64,000 nucleotides of DNA from an uncultured bacterium (GTDB lineage: Bacteria; Cyanobacteriota; Vampirovibrionia; Gastranaerophilales; Gastranaerophilaceae): assembly GCA_900551915.1 (NCBI GenBank), contig URXT01000001.1, positions 1 through 64,000 of the forward strand, in the 5' to 3' direction. The translations under genes were made by a program, and so were the position numbers. A model generated the notes under the pieces. That model was given only the letters and a program-made list of their open reading frames with translations, did no database searches and was not told the origin of the DNA. Below, piece after piece: positions 8,790 to 18,143 of this stretch. The first letter of the stretch is position 1. Each line of letters begins with the position of its first letter.

Positions 8790-9455
8790 ATGGTAGACTT
8801 AAAATACATCGGTCACAGTGCATTTGAAATCAAAACCGGCGACAAATCAATTCTTGTTGATCCGCTTGTTTCAATAAATCCTAAATACGATTATAAGCAG
8901 TCAAATATTGTTGATATATTCGTAACCCATGGACATTCAGACCATTTAGGCGAAGCAATTGAAATTTCAAAAGAAAAAAAAGCTCCGATTACAGCAATCA
9001 CAGAAGTTGCATCTTACTGTGCAGGGAAAAAGGTTAAAACCCGTCCTGTATGCCCGGGCGGCTGGCTGAATTATGACTGGGGACGCGCAATCTTTTTACC
9101 GGCTTACCACTCAAGCTCTCTTCCGGATGGCTCTTACGGCGGAATTGCTGCAAGCATTCTTTTTGATATTGAAGGTGTAAGAATTTTCCATGCAGGTGAT
9201 ACATGCCTGACACCGGATTTTAAAGCTTACAAGGATTTATATAGACCCAATATTGCACTTCTTCCTATCGGAGGAAATTATACAATGGACATAGAACACG
9301 CAGTTGTTGCAGCTGACTGGCTCGGTGCGAAAACAGTAATTCCTATGCACTACAACACATTCCCTGAAATACAGGCTGACTTGCAAAAATTCGCACAGTT
9401 GATGCAGGTAAATAATACAACCTGCTGTATATTAAATCCTGAGGAAATTAAATAG
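8790..9455 (+). CDS. UPF0173 metal-dependent hydrolase (metallo-beta-lactamase fold)
   Basis: A 221-residue MBL-fold protein with the short N-terminal strand pair MVDLKYIGHSAFEI and the metal motif THGHSDHLG (HxHxDH). Further ligands are in FHAGDTCLT (Asp) and IPMHYNTFP (His), which is the UPF0173/YtkL pattern. The substrate of this family is not established to my knowledge. It has a good RBS (AAGGAGAGTAGT then ATG) and is followed by a long hairpin terminator. It runs divergently from ribD with an 80-base gap. Confidence 0.9.
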   Translation: MVDLKYIGHSAFEIKTGDKSILVDPLVSINPKYDYKQSNIVDIFVTHGHSDHLGEAIEISKEKKAPITAITEVASYCAGKKVKTRPVCPGGWLNYDWGRAIFLPAYHSSSLPDGSYGGIAASILFDIEGVRIFHAGDTCLTPDFKAYKDLYRPNIALLPIGGNYTMDIEHAVVAADWLGAKTVIPMHYNTFPEIQADLQKFAQLMQVNNTTCCILNPEEIK

Positions 9456-9482
9456 TCCGTCTATTTATATCCATAAATATTA

Positions 9483-9537
9483 AAATATTACCGCCTCTAA
9501 GATTGTCATCAAACATCATTGGTGGTAATATTTTTTT
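9483..9537 (+). terminator. Long-loop hairpin terminator between UPF0173 gene and gshB
   Basis: A 13-bp stem (AAATATTACCGCC with GGTGGTAATATTT, one G-U wobble) with a 25-base loop runs into a T tract. It fits a Rho-independent terminator, although it also lies 16 bases before the gshB start and could regulate that gene. Confidence 0.7.
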
Positions 9538-9552
9538 GAAAAGAGGGATTTT

Positions 9553-10530
9553 ATGAATATCTTATTTATTATTGACAGAATAGAACTCAAGTATTTTGAG
9601 TTTAATAACCTTGTGACAAACTTCTGGTTAATCAGAGAGATGCTTAATGAGAATAACAAAGTTTTTATTACAACGATTGATAAGCTGAGTCTTATAGATG
9701 CCGAGGCTTATACTCACTGCTATGAAGCTTATGAAAAAAGCGGAAACATATTTTATGATAAACAGGATATTCACAAAAAAATAGAAGAATTTCATCTTGT
9801 AATGTTCAGGCAGGATCCGCCTGTTGATATGGACTATATTAATTCAACATACATATTTGATTTTGTAGACAGAAATAAAACTATGGTTCTGAATGAGCCG
9901 CGTTCGATAAGGGACTTTAACGAAAAACTTCACGCAGTAAAATTCCTTGAATTTATGCCGGAAAATATCGTTACCTCATCGAAATCAGACATTATGGAAT
10001 TTCTGGATAAACATGAGGAAATAGTTTTAAAACCTCTCAATAGGTGCTTTGGGGCAGGAGTAATGTGCCTTAAAAAAGGTGATAAGAATACTGCTGTAAT
10101 AATCAATTCAATGACAAATAACCAGTCTACACTTGTTATGGTGCAAAAATATATTGAAAAAGCTAAATACGGCGACAAACGGGTTTTATTCCTCGGGGAT
10201 AAAGTTCTTGACTATTGTGTACAGAAGCTTCCTTCTAATGATGATTTCAAATTCAATGAACACTGTGATGCAAATATTATAAAAGCAGAGTTAAGCGACA
10301 TAGAAAAAGCTAAATTCCAGCTTGTAGCAGAAGAATTAAATAAAATGGGAATTTGTATGGCAGGACTTGATGTAATTGACGGACAGATTATAGAGATTAA
10401 TGTGACAAGCCCTTGCTATTTCATAAAAGAAATTAATGCTCATTTTGGCTGCGAACTTGAAAAAGAAATCACTGACTTTATTTTAAATAAGGTTAACACT
10501 GCAAGCTTAAAAAGATGCCTTAATGTCTGA
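9553..10530 (+). CDS. gshB: Glutathione synthase, prokaryotic type
   Basis: GshB is the ATP-grasp enzyme that joins gamma-glutamylcysteine and glycine. The 325-residue protein shows the family blocks in order: MFRQDPPVD (MRKDPPFD in E. coli), LNEPRSIRDFNEKL, VLKPLNRCFGAGV (the loop is usually GMGG), KRVLFLGDKV, and the C-terminal metal-binding GLDVIDG/EINVTSP. The Cys-Phe in the glycine-rich loop is a departure from the usual Gly-Met-Gly-Gly. No gshA is in the window. RBS GAGGG sits 6 bases upstream. Its 3' end overlaps the convergent hypothetical by 24 bases. Confidence 0.9.
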   Translation: MNILFIIDRIELKYFEFNNLVTNFWLIREMLNENNKVFITTIDKLSLIDAEAYTHCYEAYEKSGNIFYDKQDIHKKIEEFHLVMFRQDPPVDMDYINSTYIFDFVDRNKTMVLNEPRSIRDFNEKLHAVKFLEFMPENIVTSSKSDIMEFLDKHEEIVLKPLNRCFGAGVMCLKKGDKNTAVIINSMTNNQSTLVMVQKYIEKAKYGDKRVLFLGDKVLDYCVQKLPSNDDFKFNEHCDANIIKAELSDIEKAKFQLVAEELNKMGICMAGLDVIDGQIIEINVTSPCYFIKEINAHFGCELEKEITDFILNKVNTASLKRCLNV

Positions 10531-11892
10531 GAGCAGATGCCAGTATTCCGGTTTAATTAAAGAGCGGCTCTTTTCAAGAGCAAGCAATATATCCTTGTGA
10601 TTTGGGATTTCAGCCTTAACCGCAGAATTGTAAAGATTATTCCAGTATTCAACACGTTTAAGCTGGGTTTTCACTTCATCTTTCATCTGGATTTGCGAGA
10701 TTTTATGATAATATCTGCGTGCAATTCCGTTTTGCGAAAGCTCTTCCATACCTCTCAACGGTTTAATCCCGCCGTAATCAATTACGCGGTCTTCGACCTT
10801 GTTATTTTTATTCATAATTAAATCATCATGGAATAACCCGTATTTATGAAGGTTAATTTTTCTTCTTACAGCAGGCAGAGCTTTATCAGAAAATTCTGAC
10901 AATCCGACATTATTCTGTGTGTTAAGGTAAAACACATCAATATAATCCGATGCAGTCATAGGATGTCCAGCAGAACGCTTGATAAACTGTGTAAGATTGC
11001 TTTCTGGTCCTATTCCGTTATATTTAATCTCGTCATACATTGTGCGCTTGATTAGATCCATAAACTTTTCTTCTTCATTTTTCATCTTCATCTTGCTGTA
11101 GATTTCAAGAAGTGATTTTTTATATAAATCTTTCTCTTTTGGAGGTACAACCTTAGAAGATGCGTGGTCAAGCACATTAGTTACGACACTGAGATATTCC
11201 TTTGGCTTAATTGTTTGGAAGTATTTTTTCATCATCCCTAGAAGAACATTAATTTGTTCCATAGCAGATTTTGGAGATTTAAAACTTAGAATAACTTTAG
11301 GATGAATAATATCTTTATCATTTTCATCAAGGAGACACATTTTAAAGGTATTTTTGTATTTTCCCTGGTCAATATATGTGAGTTGAACTTTGTCGGATGG
11401 TTTTAGAAGTCCAATTTCTTTAAATCTATTTTCGAGAAGTGCTCCGGCTTTAGTTGTGAATACAGATAAGGCTTCCTTATCCGGCGTAAAGCGCTTCCTC
11501 ATTTCAGTGATAATCCTTGGAATTCTCTCGGGCTGGATATTAATTTTAGCTATTTTAGGCAGAAACTGATTAATTAAGCTGTTTGGCTTCATATCTTTAC
11601 CTATACGAATTTTCAGCTCTTCAATCCCTGCTAAAAGCATATTTGCATCATTAAGTGCATCTTTAACTTTTTTTATATTTTCAGCATTAGCTTCTCTTGA
11701 TCTGGAACGGAAAAGCTCAAATAAATCCTTAGGCAAATTACCTACACTACCCTGTTCCCGCGTATAAACCTGACTTAAGTGCTCAAGATACTCAGGGTTA
11801 GTTGAAATCCGCTTGCTCATAAGTTTTGTCAAGCCCTCAAACGATGGGCGTGAATATTCATATTTCCTGTTATCAAAGCTATTTATCTGCAC
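10507..11892 (-). CDS. Hypothetical F-x-G-motif protein with kinase-like C-terminal motif
   Basis: A 461-residue soluble, Lys-rich protein that I cannot assign to a family. It begins MQINSF and carries PSFEGL at residues 16-21, the short N-terminal motif shared with three other hypothetical proteins in this window. Residues ~185-215 (strands with KYKNTFKMCLL and VILSFK) and the motif HDDLIMNK at 355-362 followed by VIDYGG (370-375) recall the HxDlxxxN...DfG layout of protein-kinase-like phosphotransferases. That is only a motif resemblance. There is no signal peptide or membrane segment. It overlaps gshB tail-to-tail by 24 bases. Confidence 0.75.
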   Translation of the reverse strand: MQINSFDNRKYEYSRPSFEGLTKLMSKRISTNPEYLEHLSQVYTREQGSVGNLPKDLFELFRSRSREANAENIKKVKDALNDANMLLAGIEELKIRIGKDMKPNSLINQFLPKIAKINIQPERIPRIITEMRKRFTPDKEALSVFTTKAGALLENRFKEIGLLKPSDKVQLTYIDQGKYKNTFKMCLLDENDKDIIHPKVILSFKSPKSAMEQINVLLGMMKKYFQTIKPKEYLSVVTNVLDHASSKVVPPKEKDLYKKSLLEIYSKMKMKNEEEKFMDLIKRTMYDEIKYNGIGPESNLTQFIKRSAGHPMTASDYIDVFYLNTQNNVGLSEFSDKALPAVRRKINLHKYGLFHDDLIMNKNNKVEDRVIDYGGIKPLRGMEELSQNGIARRYYHKISQIQMKDEVKTQLKRVEYWNNLYNSAVKAEIPNHKDILLALEKSRSLIKPEYWHLLSDIKASF

Positions 11893-11980
11893 ACTGTAAA
11901 CCTTATATTTTATTCTTAGTAAGGTTTATGAAAAATAAAAATTGCACAAAAAATATGAAATATTAACTTTTGTTAAAAAT

Positions 11981-13057
11981 TCATTTAACTCTTGAAAATA
12001 CTTCTACATTAATATCATCAAAAGTATTTGTATTGAAATAGGCACATGAAGCAACCATTGCAGCATTGTCAGTACAGTATTTCATCGGTGGTGCATAAAC
12101 TTTGTAGCCTTCGTTTTCGAGATTAAAAATCTTCCTTCTAATTTCAGAATTTGCAGCTACACCGCCGGCAATAACAACCTGCTTATATCCGTTTTCCTCG
12201 GCAGCGCGCTTAAGTTTCTTCAAAAGAGCGGCTGACACGCATTCCTGAAAACTTGCACATACATCTTTTACAACATTTTCAGGAAGTTCTTCTGTATTAT
12301 ATTTTTGCTTAAGCTCCTTCACTAATCTCAACACTGCTGTTTTTAAACCGCTGAAACTGAAATTATAACCGTCAACTTTTGCCTGCGGAAGTTGAAAGGC
12401 TTTGCTGTTACCTTCCTGTGCAAGTTTGTCCAGCCTTGGACCACCAGGATAAGGAAGCCCGATAAGTCTTGCAACTTTATCATAAGCCTCGCCTACAGCA
12501 TCATCAATAGTTTCTCCAAGAATATGCTGTTCGGAATAGGATTTAACATCAATAATCTGAGTATGCCCTCCGCTTACAAGCAATGCCATAAAAGGAGGTT
12601 TTAATTCTGTATCAATATAATTACCGCAAAGATGAGCATTAAGATGATTAACTCCGATAAAAGGCTTATCATACACAAGCGCAAGAGTTTTTGCTGCATT
12701 TAACCCGACAAGCAGGCATCCTACAAGTCCCGGACCAACGGTTCCTGCAAAAGCAGTAATATCATCCGGCTCAATTCCGGCATTTTTCTTTGCCTGTTCA
12801 AAAGCCTCTTCTATTACTATATTAATGGAATCAAGATGTTCGCGTGCAGCTATTTCAGGAATTACCCCGCCAAACTTTTCATGAGTTTTTATTTGGGATG
12901 CAACAACATTTGCAATCACTTCACGCCCATTCTTTACGATAGCGCAGGCTGTTTCATCACAGCTTGATTCAATAGCCATTATATAATTGTCATACCCGCT
13001 GTCCGGACCAATCTCAACAGCGGTTTTGGTAAATAATTTTTCTTTTATCATTTTCAT
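11981..13057 (-). CDS. tsaD: tRNA N6-adenosine threonylcarbamoyltransferase TsaD
   Basis: TsaD transfers threonylcarbamoyl to A37 of ANN-decoding tRNAs. The ASKHA-type signature MAIESSCDETACAI, the metal-binding GVNHLNAHLCG and LVSGGHTQI, and FSFSGLKTAVLR are all present. I place the start at the ATG at 13057 (358 aa), which lies exactly 6 bases after a TATAAT and has no RBS; this gives about 25 extra residues before the conserved MAIESS start. A shorter start there (about 332 aa) is the alternative. A TTG further upstream lies over the -10 element and is unlikely. tsaB, tsaC and tsaE are not in the window. Confidence 0.94.
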   Translation of the reverse strand: MKMIKEKLFTKTAVEIGPDSGYDNYIMAIESSCDETACAIVKNGREVIANVVASQIKTHEKFGGVIPEIAAREHLDSINIVIEEAFEQAKKNAGIEPDDITAFAGTVGPGLVGCLLVGLNAAKTLALVYDKPFIGVNHLNAHLCGNYIDTELKPPFMALLVSGGHTQIIDVKSYSEQHILGETIDDAVGEAYDKVARLIGLPYPGGPRLDKLAQEGNSKAFQLPQAKVDGYNFSFSGLKTAVLRLVKELKQKYNTEELPENVVKDVCASFQECVSAALLKKLKRAAEENGYKQVVIAGGVAANSEIRRKIFNLENEGYKVYAPPMKYCTDNAAMVASCAYFNTNTFDDINVEVFSRVK

Positions 13058-13063
13058 AGTATT

Positions 13064-13069
13064 ATTATA
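13064..13069 (-). promoter_or_regulatory. -10 element of tsaD, leaderless spacing
   Basis: Perfect TATAAT on the minus strand, six bases before ATG-AAA-ATG, no Shine-Dalgarno between. Confidence 0.5.
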
Positions 13070-13179
13070 ATACAAATAAAAAAAAATTTTAGCAGCATCA
13101 AAAAAGGGAAACGCTCAAATTGGCGGATTTAAACCGTTTTAAGACTGCGGTACCTGAATGAATAAGGGATATAAATAAA

Positions 13180-14463
13180 ATGCAATTTTTAGATAAAACA
13201 AGAATTAGAATTGTATCCGGCCGGGGCGGTAACGGAATGGTAGCCTGGCGCAGAGAAAAATATGTTGACAAAGGAGGTCCGGCAGGAGGTGACGGCGGCA
13301 AAGGCGGAGATGTTTATCTGATAGCCGATGAAAATATGTCAACTTTGATGGATTTCAAGTACAAATCCGTTTTCAAAGCCGAAAGCGGCGAGAATGGCGG
13401 AATTAAAAACTGCCACGGACATTGGGCAAAGGATTTAGTGATAAAAGTTCCGGTGGGAACTGTGGTAATTGATGTTAAATCAGGCAATGTGATTGCCGAT
13501 TTAAAAGAACACGAACAAAAAGTTCTTGTTGCAAAAGGCGGACGCGGAGGACGCGGAAACGCAAGGTTTGCCACCGCGCAGAAGCGTGCGCCTCAATTTT
13601 GCGAACCCGGTGAGCCGGGAATTGAACGAGAATTAATTCTTGAGTTGAAATTAATCGCGGATGTCGGGCTTTTGGGAATGCCGAATGCCGGAAAGTCTAC
13701 TTTAATCAGCAGGATAAGCTCTGCAAAACCAAAAATTGCAGATTATCCTTTTACGACGCTCGTTCCGAATCTGGGTGTTGTTAAAGGTCTTAACGGCGAC
13801 GGTTTTGTTGTTGCTGATATTCCGGGGCTTATTGAAGGCGCGTCTGAGGGTGTCGGTTTGGGACATGATTTCTTACGCCACGTTGAAAGATGCAGATTTC
13901 TTGTTCACCTTGTGGATTTGACGGAAGAAAACCCGTTTGATAATTACAAGATTATTAATAATGAACTTGAAAAGCATTCGGAGCGTTTGGCTTCGCTTTA
14001 TCAGATTATTGCCCTCAATAAAATTGACGCGGTCGATGACGATAAGAAAAAAGAAATGCTTGACCTTTTTAAAACTGAGTCTGATGATGTTTTCATAATT
14101 TCAGCGGTTACGGGCGAAGGTATACCTGAACTTGTGAACTTCATGTCAGAAATGGTTGAAAAAATCGAAAAACCTGTTTCCGAAATTGTTGTTGAAGAGG
14201 ATTTAGGCGCATTTAACAACGATGACAGCGAATATGAAATTTCTAAAATTGCAAAAGACACTTTTGTAATCGTTGGCGGCAAAATAGGACGACTTGCAAA
14301 AGTTACTGATGAAAGAAATACTGAGCAGGTAATAAGATTTCAAAATATTTTGACCGGGATGGGAGTTTTTGACAAACTCAAATCAATGGGAGTCAAAGAT
14401 GGGGACACAATTATTGTCGGCCATCTGGAATTTGCGTATTATGCGGATGAATTTTACGGATAA
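13180..14463 (+). CDS. obgE: GTPase Obg/CgtA
   Basis: Obg is a ribosome-associated GTPase acting in 50S assembly and stress control. The 427-residue protein has the glycine-rich N-terminal Obg domain (GRGGNGMVAWRREKYV, GGDGGKGGDVY, KGGRGGRGNARF), then the G domain (G1 GMPNAGKST, G3 DIPGLIEGASEG, G4 NKID, G5 SAVTGEG) and a C-terminal OCT domain (~345-427). All expected parts are present. It is divergent from tsaD and convergent with a response regulator, with a 12-bp hairpin between. Confidence 0.96.
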   Translation: MQFLDKTRIRIVSGRGGNGMVAWRREKYVDKGGPAGGDGGKGGDVYLIADENMSTLMDFKYKSVFKAESGENGGIKNCHGHWAKDLVIKVPVGTVVIDVKSGNVIADLKEHEQKVLVAKGGRGGRGNARFATAQKRAPQFCEPGEPGIERELILELKLIADVGLLGMPNAGKSTLISRISSAKPKIADYPFTTLVPNLGVVKGLNGDGFVVADIPGLIEGASEGVGLGHDFLRHVERCRFLVHLVDLTEENPFDNYKIINNELEKHSERLASLYQIIALNKIDAVDDDKKKEMLDLFKTESDDVFIISAVTGEGIPELVNFMSEMVEKIEKPVSEIVVEEDLGAFNNDDSEYEISKIAKDTFVIVGGKIGRLAKVTDERNTEQVIRFQNILTGMGVFDKLKSMGVKDGDTIIVGHLEFAYYADEFYG

Positions 14464-14479
14464 ACAGCATTTAATCAAA

Positions 14480-14507
14480 ATGGCGCGCAGAATAATCTGT
14501 GCGCCAT
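14480..14507. terminator. 12-bp hairpin between convergent obgE and response regulator
   Basis: ATGGCGCGCAGA pairs with TCTGTGCGCCAT (one G-U) around a four-base loop. There is no clean T tract on either side, so termination is inferred from its place between convergent genes. Confidence 0.55.
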
Positions 14508-14520
14508 AATTCTGTAGGTA

Positions 14521-15189
14521 TCAAACAAGTCCTTCTTTTAAGGCTTTAACTGCCGCCTGTGTCCTGTCATCAACTACAAGTTTTTGAATTATATTGCAGA
14601 CGTGCGCTTTTGCAGTATGTTCGCTTATTGTTAATTCCTGTGCGATTTCGTTGTTTGATTTGCCGTCAACAACGAGTTTTAATACCTCGTATTCACGTTG
14701 TGTAAGATTTGCGTGCTGTTCTTTAAACATTGCCCTTGACATCTGACGCGGCGGCACAACTCCGCAGTTTTTTTCGCGTAAAATCGGTACTGCCTGCGGG
14801 TCAAGCCACATGGCACCGTCTTTGACAGTTCTTATAATCATCTTTAAAATTTCAGTGTTAATATCCTTCATTACATACGCGCACGCGCCTGCGTGAAGTG
14901 CATCTATCACTTCATTCTCCGAAAGATGCGAGGTCAAAATTATTACTTTGGCTTTTGAGTCGGTTTCAAGAATTTTTTTAGTGGCTTCAATCCCGCTCAT
15001 ATCAGGCAGCCCTATATCCATCAAGGTTATGTCGGGATGAATGGCTTTATATTTTTCTATTGCTTCGCGGCCGCTTTGAGCTTCCGCAATTATTTCAAGT
15101 TCAGGATGTTCTTCAAAAAGTGATTTTAAACCTACACGCATAAGTTTTTGGTCTTCTACTAACAGGATTCGTATTGCCGAATTTGTCAT
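14521..15189 (-). CDS. NarL/FixJ-family response regulator
   Basis: A 222-residue two-component regulator. The receiver domain (1-~120) has the acidic pair after ILLVEDQ, the phosphoacceptor Asp in TLMDIGLPD, and the Lys in YVMKDI. The C-terminal LuxR-type helix-turn-helix is clear (LTQREYEVLKLVVDGKSN, then IAQELTISEHTAKAH). No sensor kinase is adjacent, so it is an orphan here. A GGAGG RBS precedes the ATG. DNA targets cannot be told from sequence alone. Confidence 0.9.
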   Translation of the reverse strand: MTNSAIRILLVEDQKLMRVGLKSLFEEHPELEIIAEAQSGREAIEKYKAIHPDITLMDIGLPDMSGIEATKKILETDSKAKVIILTSHLSENEVIDALHAGACAYVMKDINTEILKMIIRTVKDGAMWLDPQAVPILREKNCGVVPPRQMSRAMFKEQHANLTQREYEVLKLVVDGKSNNEIAQELTISEHTAKAHVCNIIQKLVVDDRTQAAVKALKEGLV

Positions 15190-15427
15190 ATTTCCTCCAA
15201 TTCTGCTGAATATTACTATGCATTTTTATTTAAAAGCTTTTGGATATCATTTAAATCAGCCGCAAGTAAAAAAACGGTGTTTATATTACACCGAGTTTCT
15301 TTTTAAATAAAATTTGATGTAAAATTAGCGTTTAGATATGAATTCTTAATAAAAAATTTATGTTGTGAGGTGGAAAAATAAAATCATTTAGGTTAAAATA
15401 TTGAAGATAGAAAAAAGGGATATAATC

Positions 15428-17089
15428 ATGAAATACTCAAAATATTCGGCAGTAATAATCGGAAGCGGTATCTCAGGCTTGTACGCAGCTTTGAAGCTTG
15501 AACAGCAGACAAAGTTTGCAGACGGAATTCTGCTAATAACCAAATCGCAGCTTGGTGAAAGTAACTCACGATACGCTCAAGGCGGTATGGTCGGGGTTTT
15601 GAAGGAAAATAAATCCGATTCAACAGCTTCCCATATAAGCGATACTGTGAAAGCCGGAGCCGGTTTGAGCGAACTTAATACAGTAAGATTTATTTCTGAA
15701 AATTCCGATAAAGTTATAAAAGATTTGCTGAATTTTGGCGTTGAATTCGACAGAGATGAAAATAATAACTTTACTTTTACTCTTGAAGCAGCACATAGCG
15801 TAAGACGGGTTCTCCACTCGGGCGGCGACGCAACAGGAAGAAAAATTGAAGAAGCTCTTGTGAAGAAAATTTCTTCAAACCAAAATATTGATATCTATGA
15901 AGAAACTCTTGCTGTTGAACTTCTGGTAGACGAAACAAATGAGTGTAAGGGTGTTATAGTCTTCAATAATCTTACCGGCGAATATGAAGTTATATATTCA
16001 TCAGCCGTAATTCTTGCAACAGGCGGAATCGGCCAGCTTTATAAATACACCACAAACCCCTCGGGAGCAACCGGCGATGGGATGGCGCTTGCTTTTAACG
16101 CCGGAGCTGTTATGCAGGATATGGAGTTTGTGCAGTTTCATCCGACCGCACTCGCTATCGATGGGGAAGAAAACAGATTTTTAATTTCGGAAGCTGTCCG
16201 CGGCGAAGGCGCAAAACTCGTTGATGCTGACGGCAAAGAATTTATGCAGAAATATCATGAAAAACGTGAACTTGCACCGCGTGATATTGTGACACGCGCA
16301 AATTATTGCGAAATGCAAAAAAATCATTCGGAAAATGTTTATCTTAATGCAACCTGCATAAATAAAGAAAAACTAGCCAAAAGATTTCCGACAATTTCAA
16401 AAAAATGTCTTGAACACGGTATTGATATTTCAAAAGATTTCATTCCGGTTGCTCCTGCCGCACATTACATGATGGGCGGAATAAAAACAAATATTGAAGG
16501 TGAAACCTCTGTCAGGGGACTTTATGCAATAGGAGAAACCGCTTCAACCGGACTTCATGGCGGCAACAGACTCGCAAGCAATTCGCTTCTTGAATGTGTT
16601 GTCTGCGCTTATGAAGTAGCAAATTATCTTAAAACACTTGAGCTTCAGCCGCCTAAACAAATCAGCGGAACTATAAAAGATATTATTGAAAAATATTCCG
16701 ATGAAATTTATCTTGAAGAAATTGATGTTTCTGAAATGCGCAAAAACCTTCAAAATATAATGTGGGACGGCGCCGGCATTTACCGGAGTGAAGAAACCCT
16801 CAAAAATGCTTTTGAAAAGATTGAGCAGCTAAAACTTGATTTTCATAGAACTGACAAATGTCTTTCAAAATCAGAGTATGAATTTAAAAATATGCTGACG
16901 GTTGCGGAAATGGTTATAACTTCCGCCATAAAACGCAAGGAATCACGCGGAGCTCATTTTAGAACAGACTTTACGCAGACAAACGATATGAGTTTTCATA
17001 GCTGCCTTACAAGGACTTCGTTGGAGGATTCGAAAGCTTTCCTCAGAAATCAAAATTCCGAAATCGTAAGCTACCGTCAGATTAGATAG
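15428..17089 (+). CDS. nadB: L-aspartate oxidase
   Basis: NadB oxidises L-aspartate to iminoaspartate, the first step of de novo NAD synthesis, using FAD. The dinucleotide fold IGSGISGLYAAL is at the N-terminus; SRYAQGGMV, HSGGDATGR, MQDMEFVQFHPTAL, RGEGAKLV, APAAHYMMGGI and GLHGGNRLASNSLLE are family blocks. I prefer the ATG at 15428 (553 aa) because an AAAAAAGGGA purine run sits just before it; an upstream TTG is unlikely. nadC follows 31 bases later. nadA is not in the window. Confidence 0.95.
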   Translation: MKYSKYSAVIIGSGISGLYAALKLEQQTKFADGILLITKSQLGESNSRYAQGGMVGVLKENKSDSTASHISDTVKAGAGLSELNTVRFISENSDKVIKDLLNFGVEFDRDENNNFTFTLEAAHSVRRVLHSGGDATGRKIEEALVKKISSNQNIDIYEETLAVELLVDETNECKGVIVFNNLTGEYEVIYSSAVILATGGIGQLYKYTTNPSGATGDGMALAFNAGAVMQDMEFVQFHPTALAIDGEENRFLISEAVRGEGAKLVDADGKEFMQKYHEKRELAPRDIVTRANYCEMQKNHSENVYLNATCINKEKLAKRFPTISKKCLEHGIDISKDFIPVAPAAHYMMGGIKTNIEGETSVRGLYAIGETASTGLHGGNRLASNSLLECVVCAYEVANYLKTLELQPPKQISGTIKDIIEKYSDEIYLEEIDVSEMRKNLQNIMWDGAGIYRSEETLKNAFEKIEQLKLDFHRTDKCLSKSEYEFKNMLTVAEMVITSAIKRKESRGAHFRTDFTQTNDMSFHSCLTRTSLEDSKAFLRNQNSEIVSYRQIR

Positions 17090-17120
17090 CTGAAATAATT
17101 TATTACACAAGGAGATTAAG

Positions 17121-17951
17121 ATGTTAAACAAATTCATAATGGAAGAGCATGTAAAATCAGCACTGATTGAAGATATTGGCTATGGAGATATCACGACAGA
17201 AAATTTAGCTGAAGAAAACGATAAACTCAAAGGTTTTTTAAACACAAGAACTGACGGCGTTCTCTGCGGTGTTGAAGTTTTTAAAACTGTTTATAAATTA
17301 CTTTCCGATGATATAAAAATTGATTTTCATTTTAAAGAAGGTGACAAAATTAAAAAAGGCGACAAAATTGCAACTTTGTCCGGCCCCGCAAAAGAACTTT
17401 TGATGGGTGAAAGACTTTCTCTGAATTACATTCAGCGTATGAGCGGAATTGCAACAGAAACCTGCAAATACCAGGAGGCAATCGGTGACTATCCTGCAAA
17501 AATCGTTGATACAAGAAAAACCACTCCGAACTTCAGAATGTTTGAGAAGCATGCCGTAAAAACAGGCGGCGGCGCGCTTCACAGATTTAATCTTTCTGAC
17601 TGCGCCATGATAAAAGACAATCATATAAGGCTTGCCGGTTCAATTACAAAAGCCGTTGAAAAACTTCGCAAAAATCTTTCTCATGCTCATAAAATAGAAG
17701 TCGAATGCGATACGCTTGAACAAGTTTCAGAAGCAATTCAGTGCAAAGCTGATATCATCATGCTTGATAATATGAGCATTGAAGATATGAAAAAAGCTGT
17801 AAAAATGATTAATCATCAGGCGATTGTCGAAGCAAGCGGAAATGTAAATCTTTCAACAGTGCGTGAAATTGCCTCAACCGGAGTTGATATAATATCGTCA
17901 AGCGCAATTGTTGCAAAAGCTCAAACTTTGGATATAGCCTTAGATATTTAA
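17121..17951 (+). CDS. nadC: Nicotinate-nucleotide pyrophosphorylase (quinolinate phosphoribosyltransferase)
   Basis: NadC converts quinolinate and PRPP to nicotinate mononucleotide, CO2 and PPi. The 276-residue length is normal. Motifs include EDIGYGDITTE, GERLSLNYIQRMSGIAT, DTRKTTPNFRMFEKHAVKTGG (substrate-binding Arg, Lys and His) and LDNMS; the C-terminal barrel ends VDIISSSAI. RBS AAGGAG lies 7 bases before ATG. It is the second gene of a nadBC unit and is followed by a terminator. Confidence 0.95.
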   Translation: MLNKFIMEEHVKSALIEDIGYGDITTENLAEENDKLKGFLNTRTDGVLCGVEVFKTVYKLLSDDIKIDFHFKEGDKIKKGDKIATLSGPAKELLMGERLSLNYIQRMSGIATETCKYQEAIGDYPAKIVDTRKTTPNFRMFEKHAVKTGGGALHRFNLSDCAMIKDNHIRLAGSITKAVEKLRKNLSHAHKIEVECDTLEQVSEAIQCKADIIMLDNMSIEDMKKAVKMINHQAIVEASGNVNLSTVREIASTGVDIISSSAIVAKAQTLDIALDI

Positions 17952-17986
17952 AAGATATAAAGTGTATAGCAAACACTAATTGTTAA

Positions 17987-18022
17987 GCGCGTTGGGATTT
18001 AAAACCAACGTGTTTTCTTTAT
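17987..18022 (+). terminator. Rho-independent terminator after nadC
   Basis: A CGTTGG/CCAACG core stem extended by G-U and C-G pairs to about 9 bp, followed by a T-rich run. Confidence 0.65.
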
Positions 18023-18143
18023 TAAGAGTATTTTTATTAAAAAAATCAAACTGAATTGTAAACTTTTTTAAATAACGTGGCAAAAAAAATTTTCCTTTGA
18101 TTTAAAATAAATGTACAGACTTTAGTAAACAATTTGGTGGAAC

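Noticed and set aside
13057..13075. TTG start for tsaD at 13075
   Set aside because: It would put the start codon inside the AT-rich -10 region and lacks an RBS.
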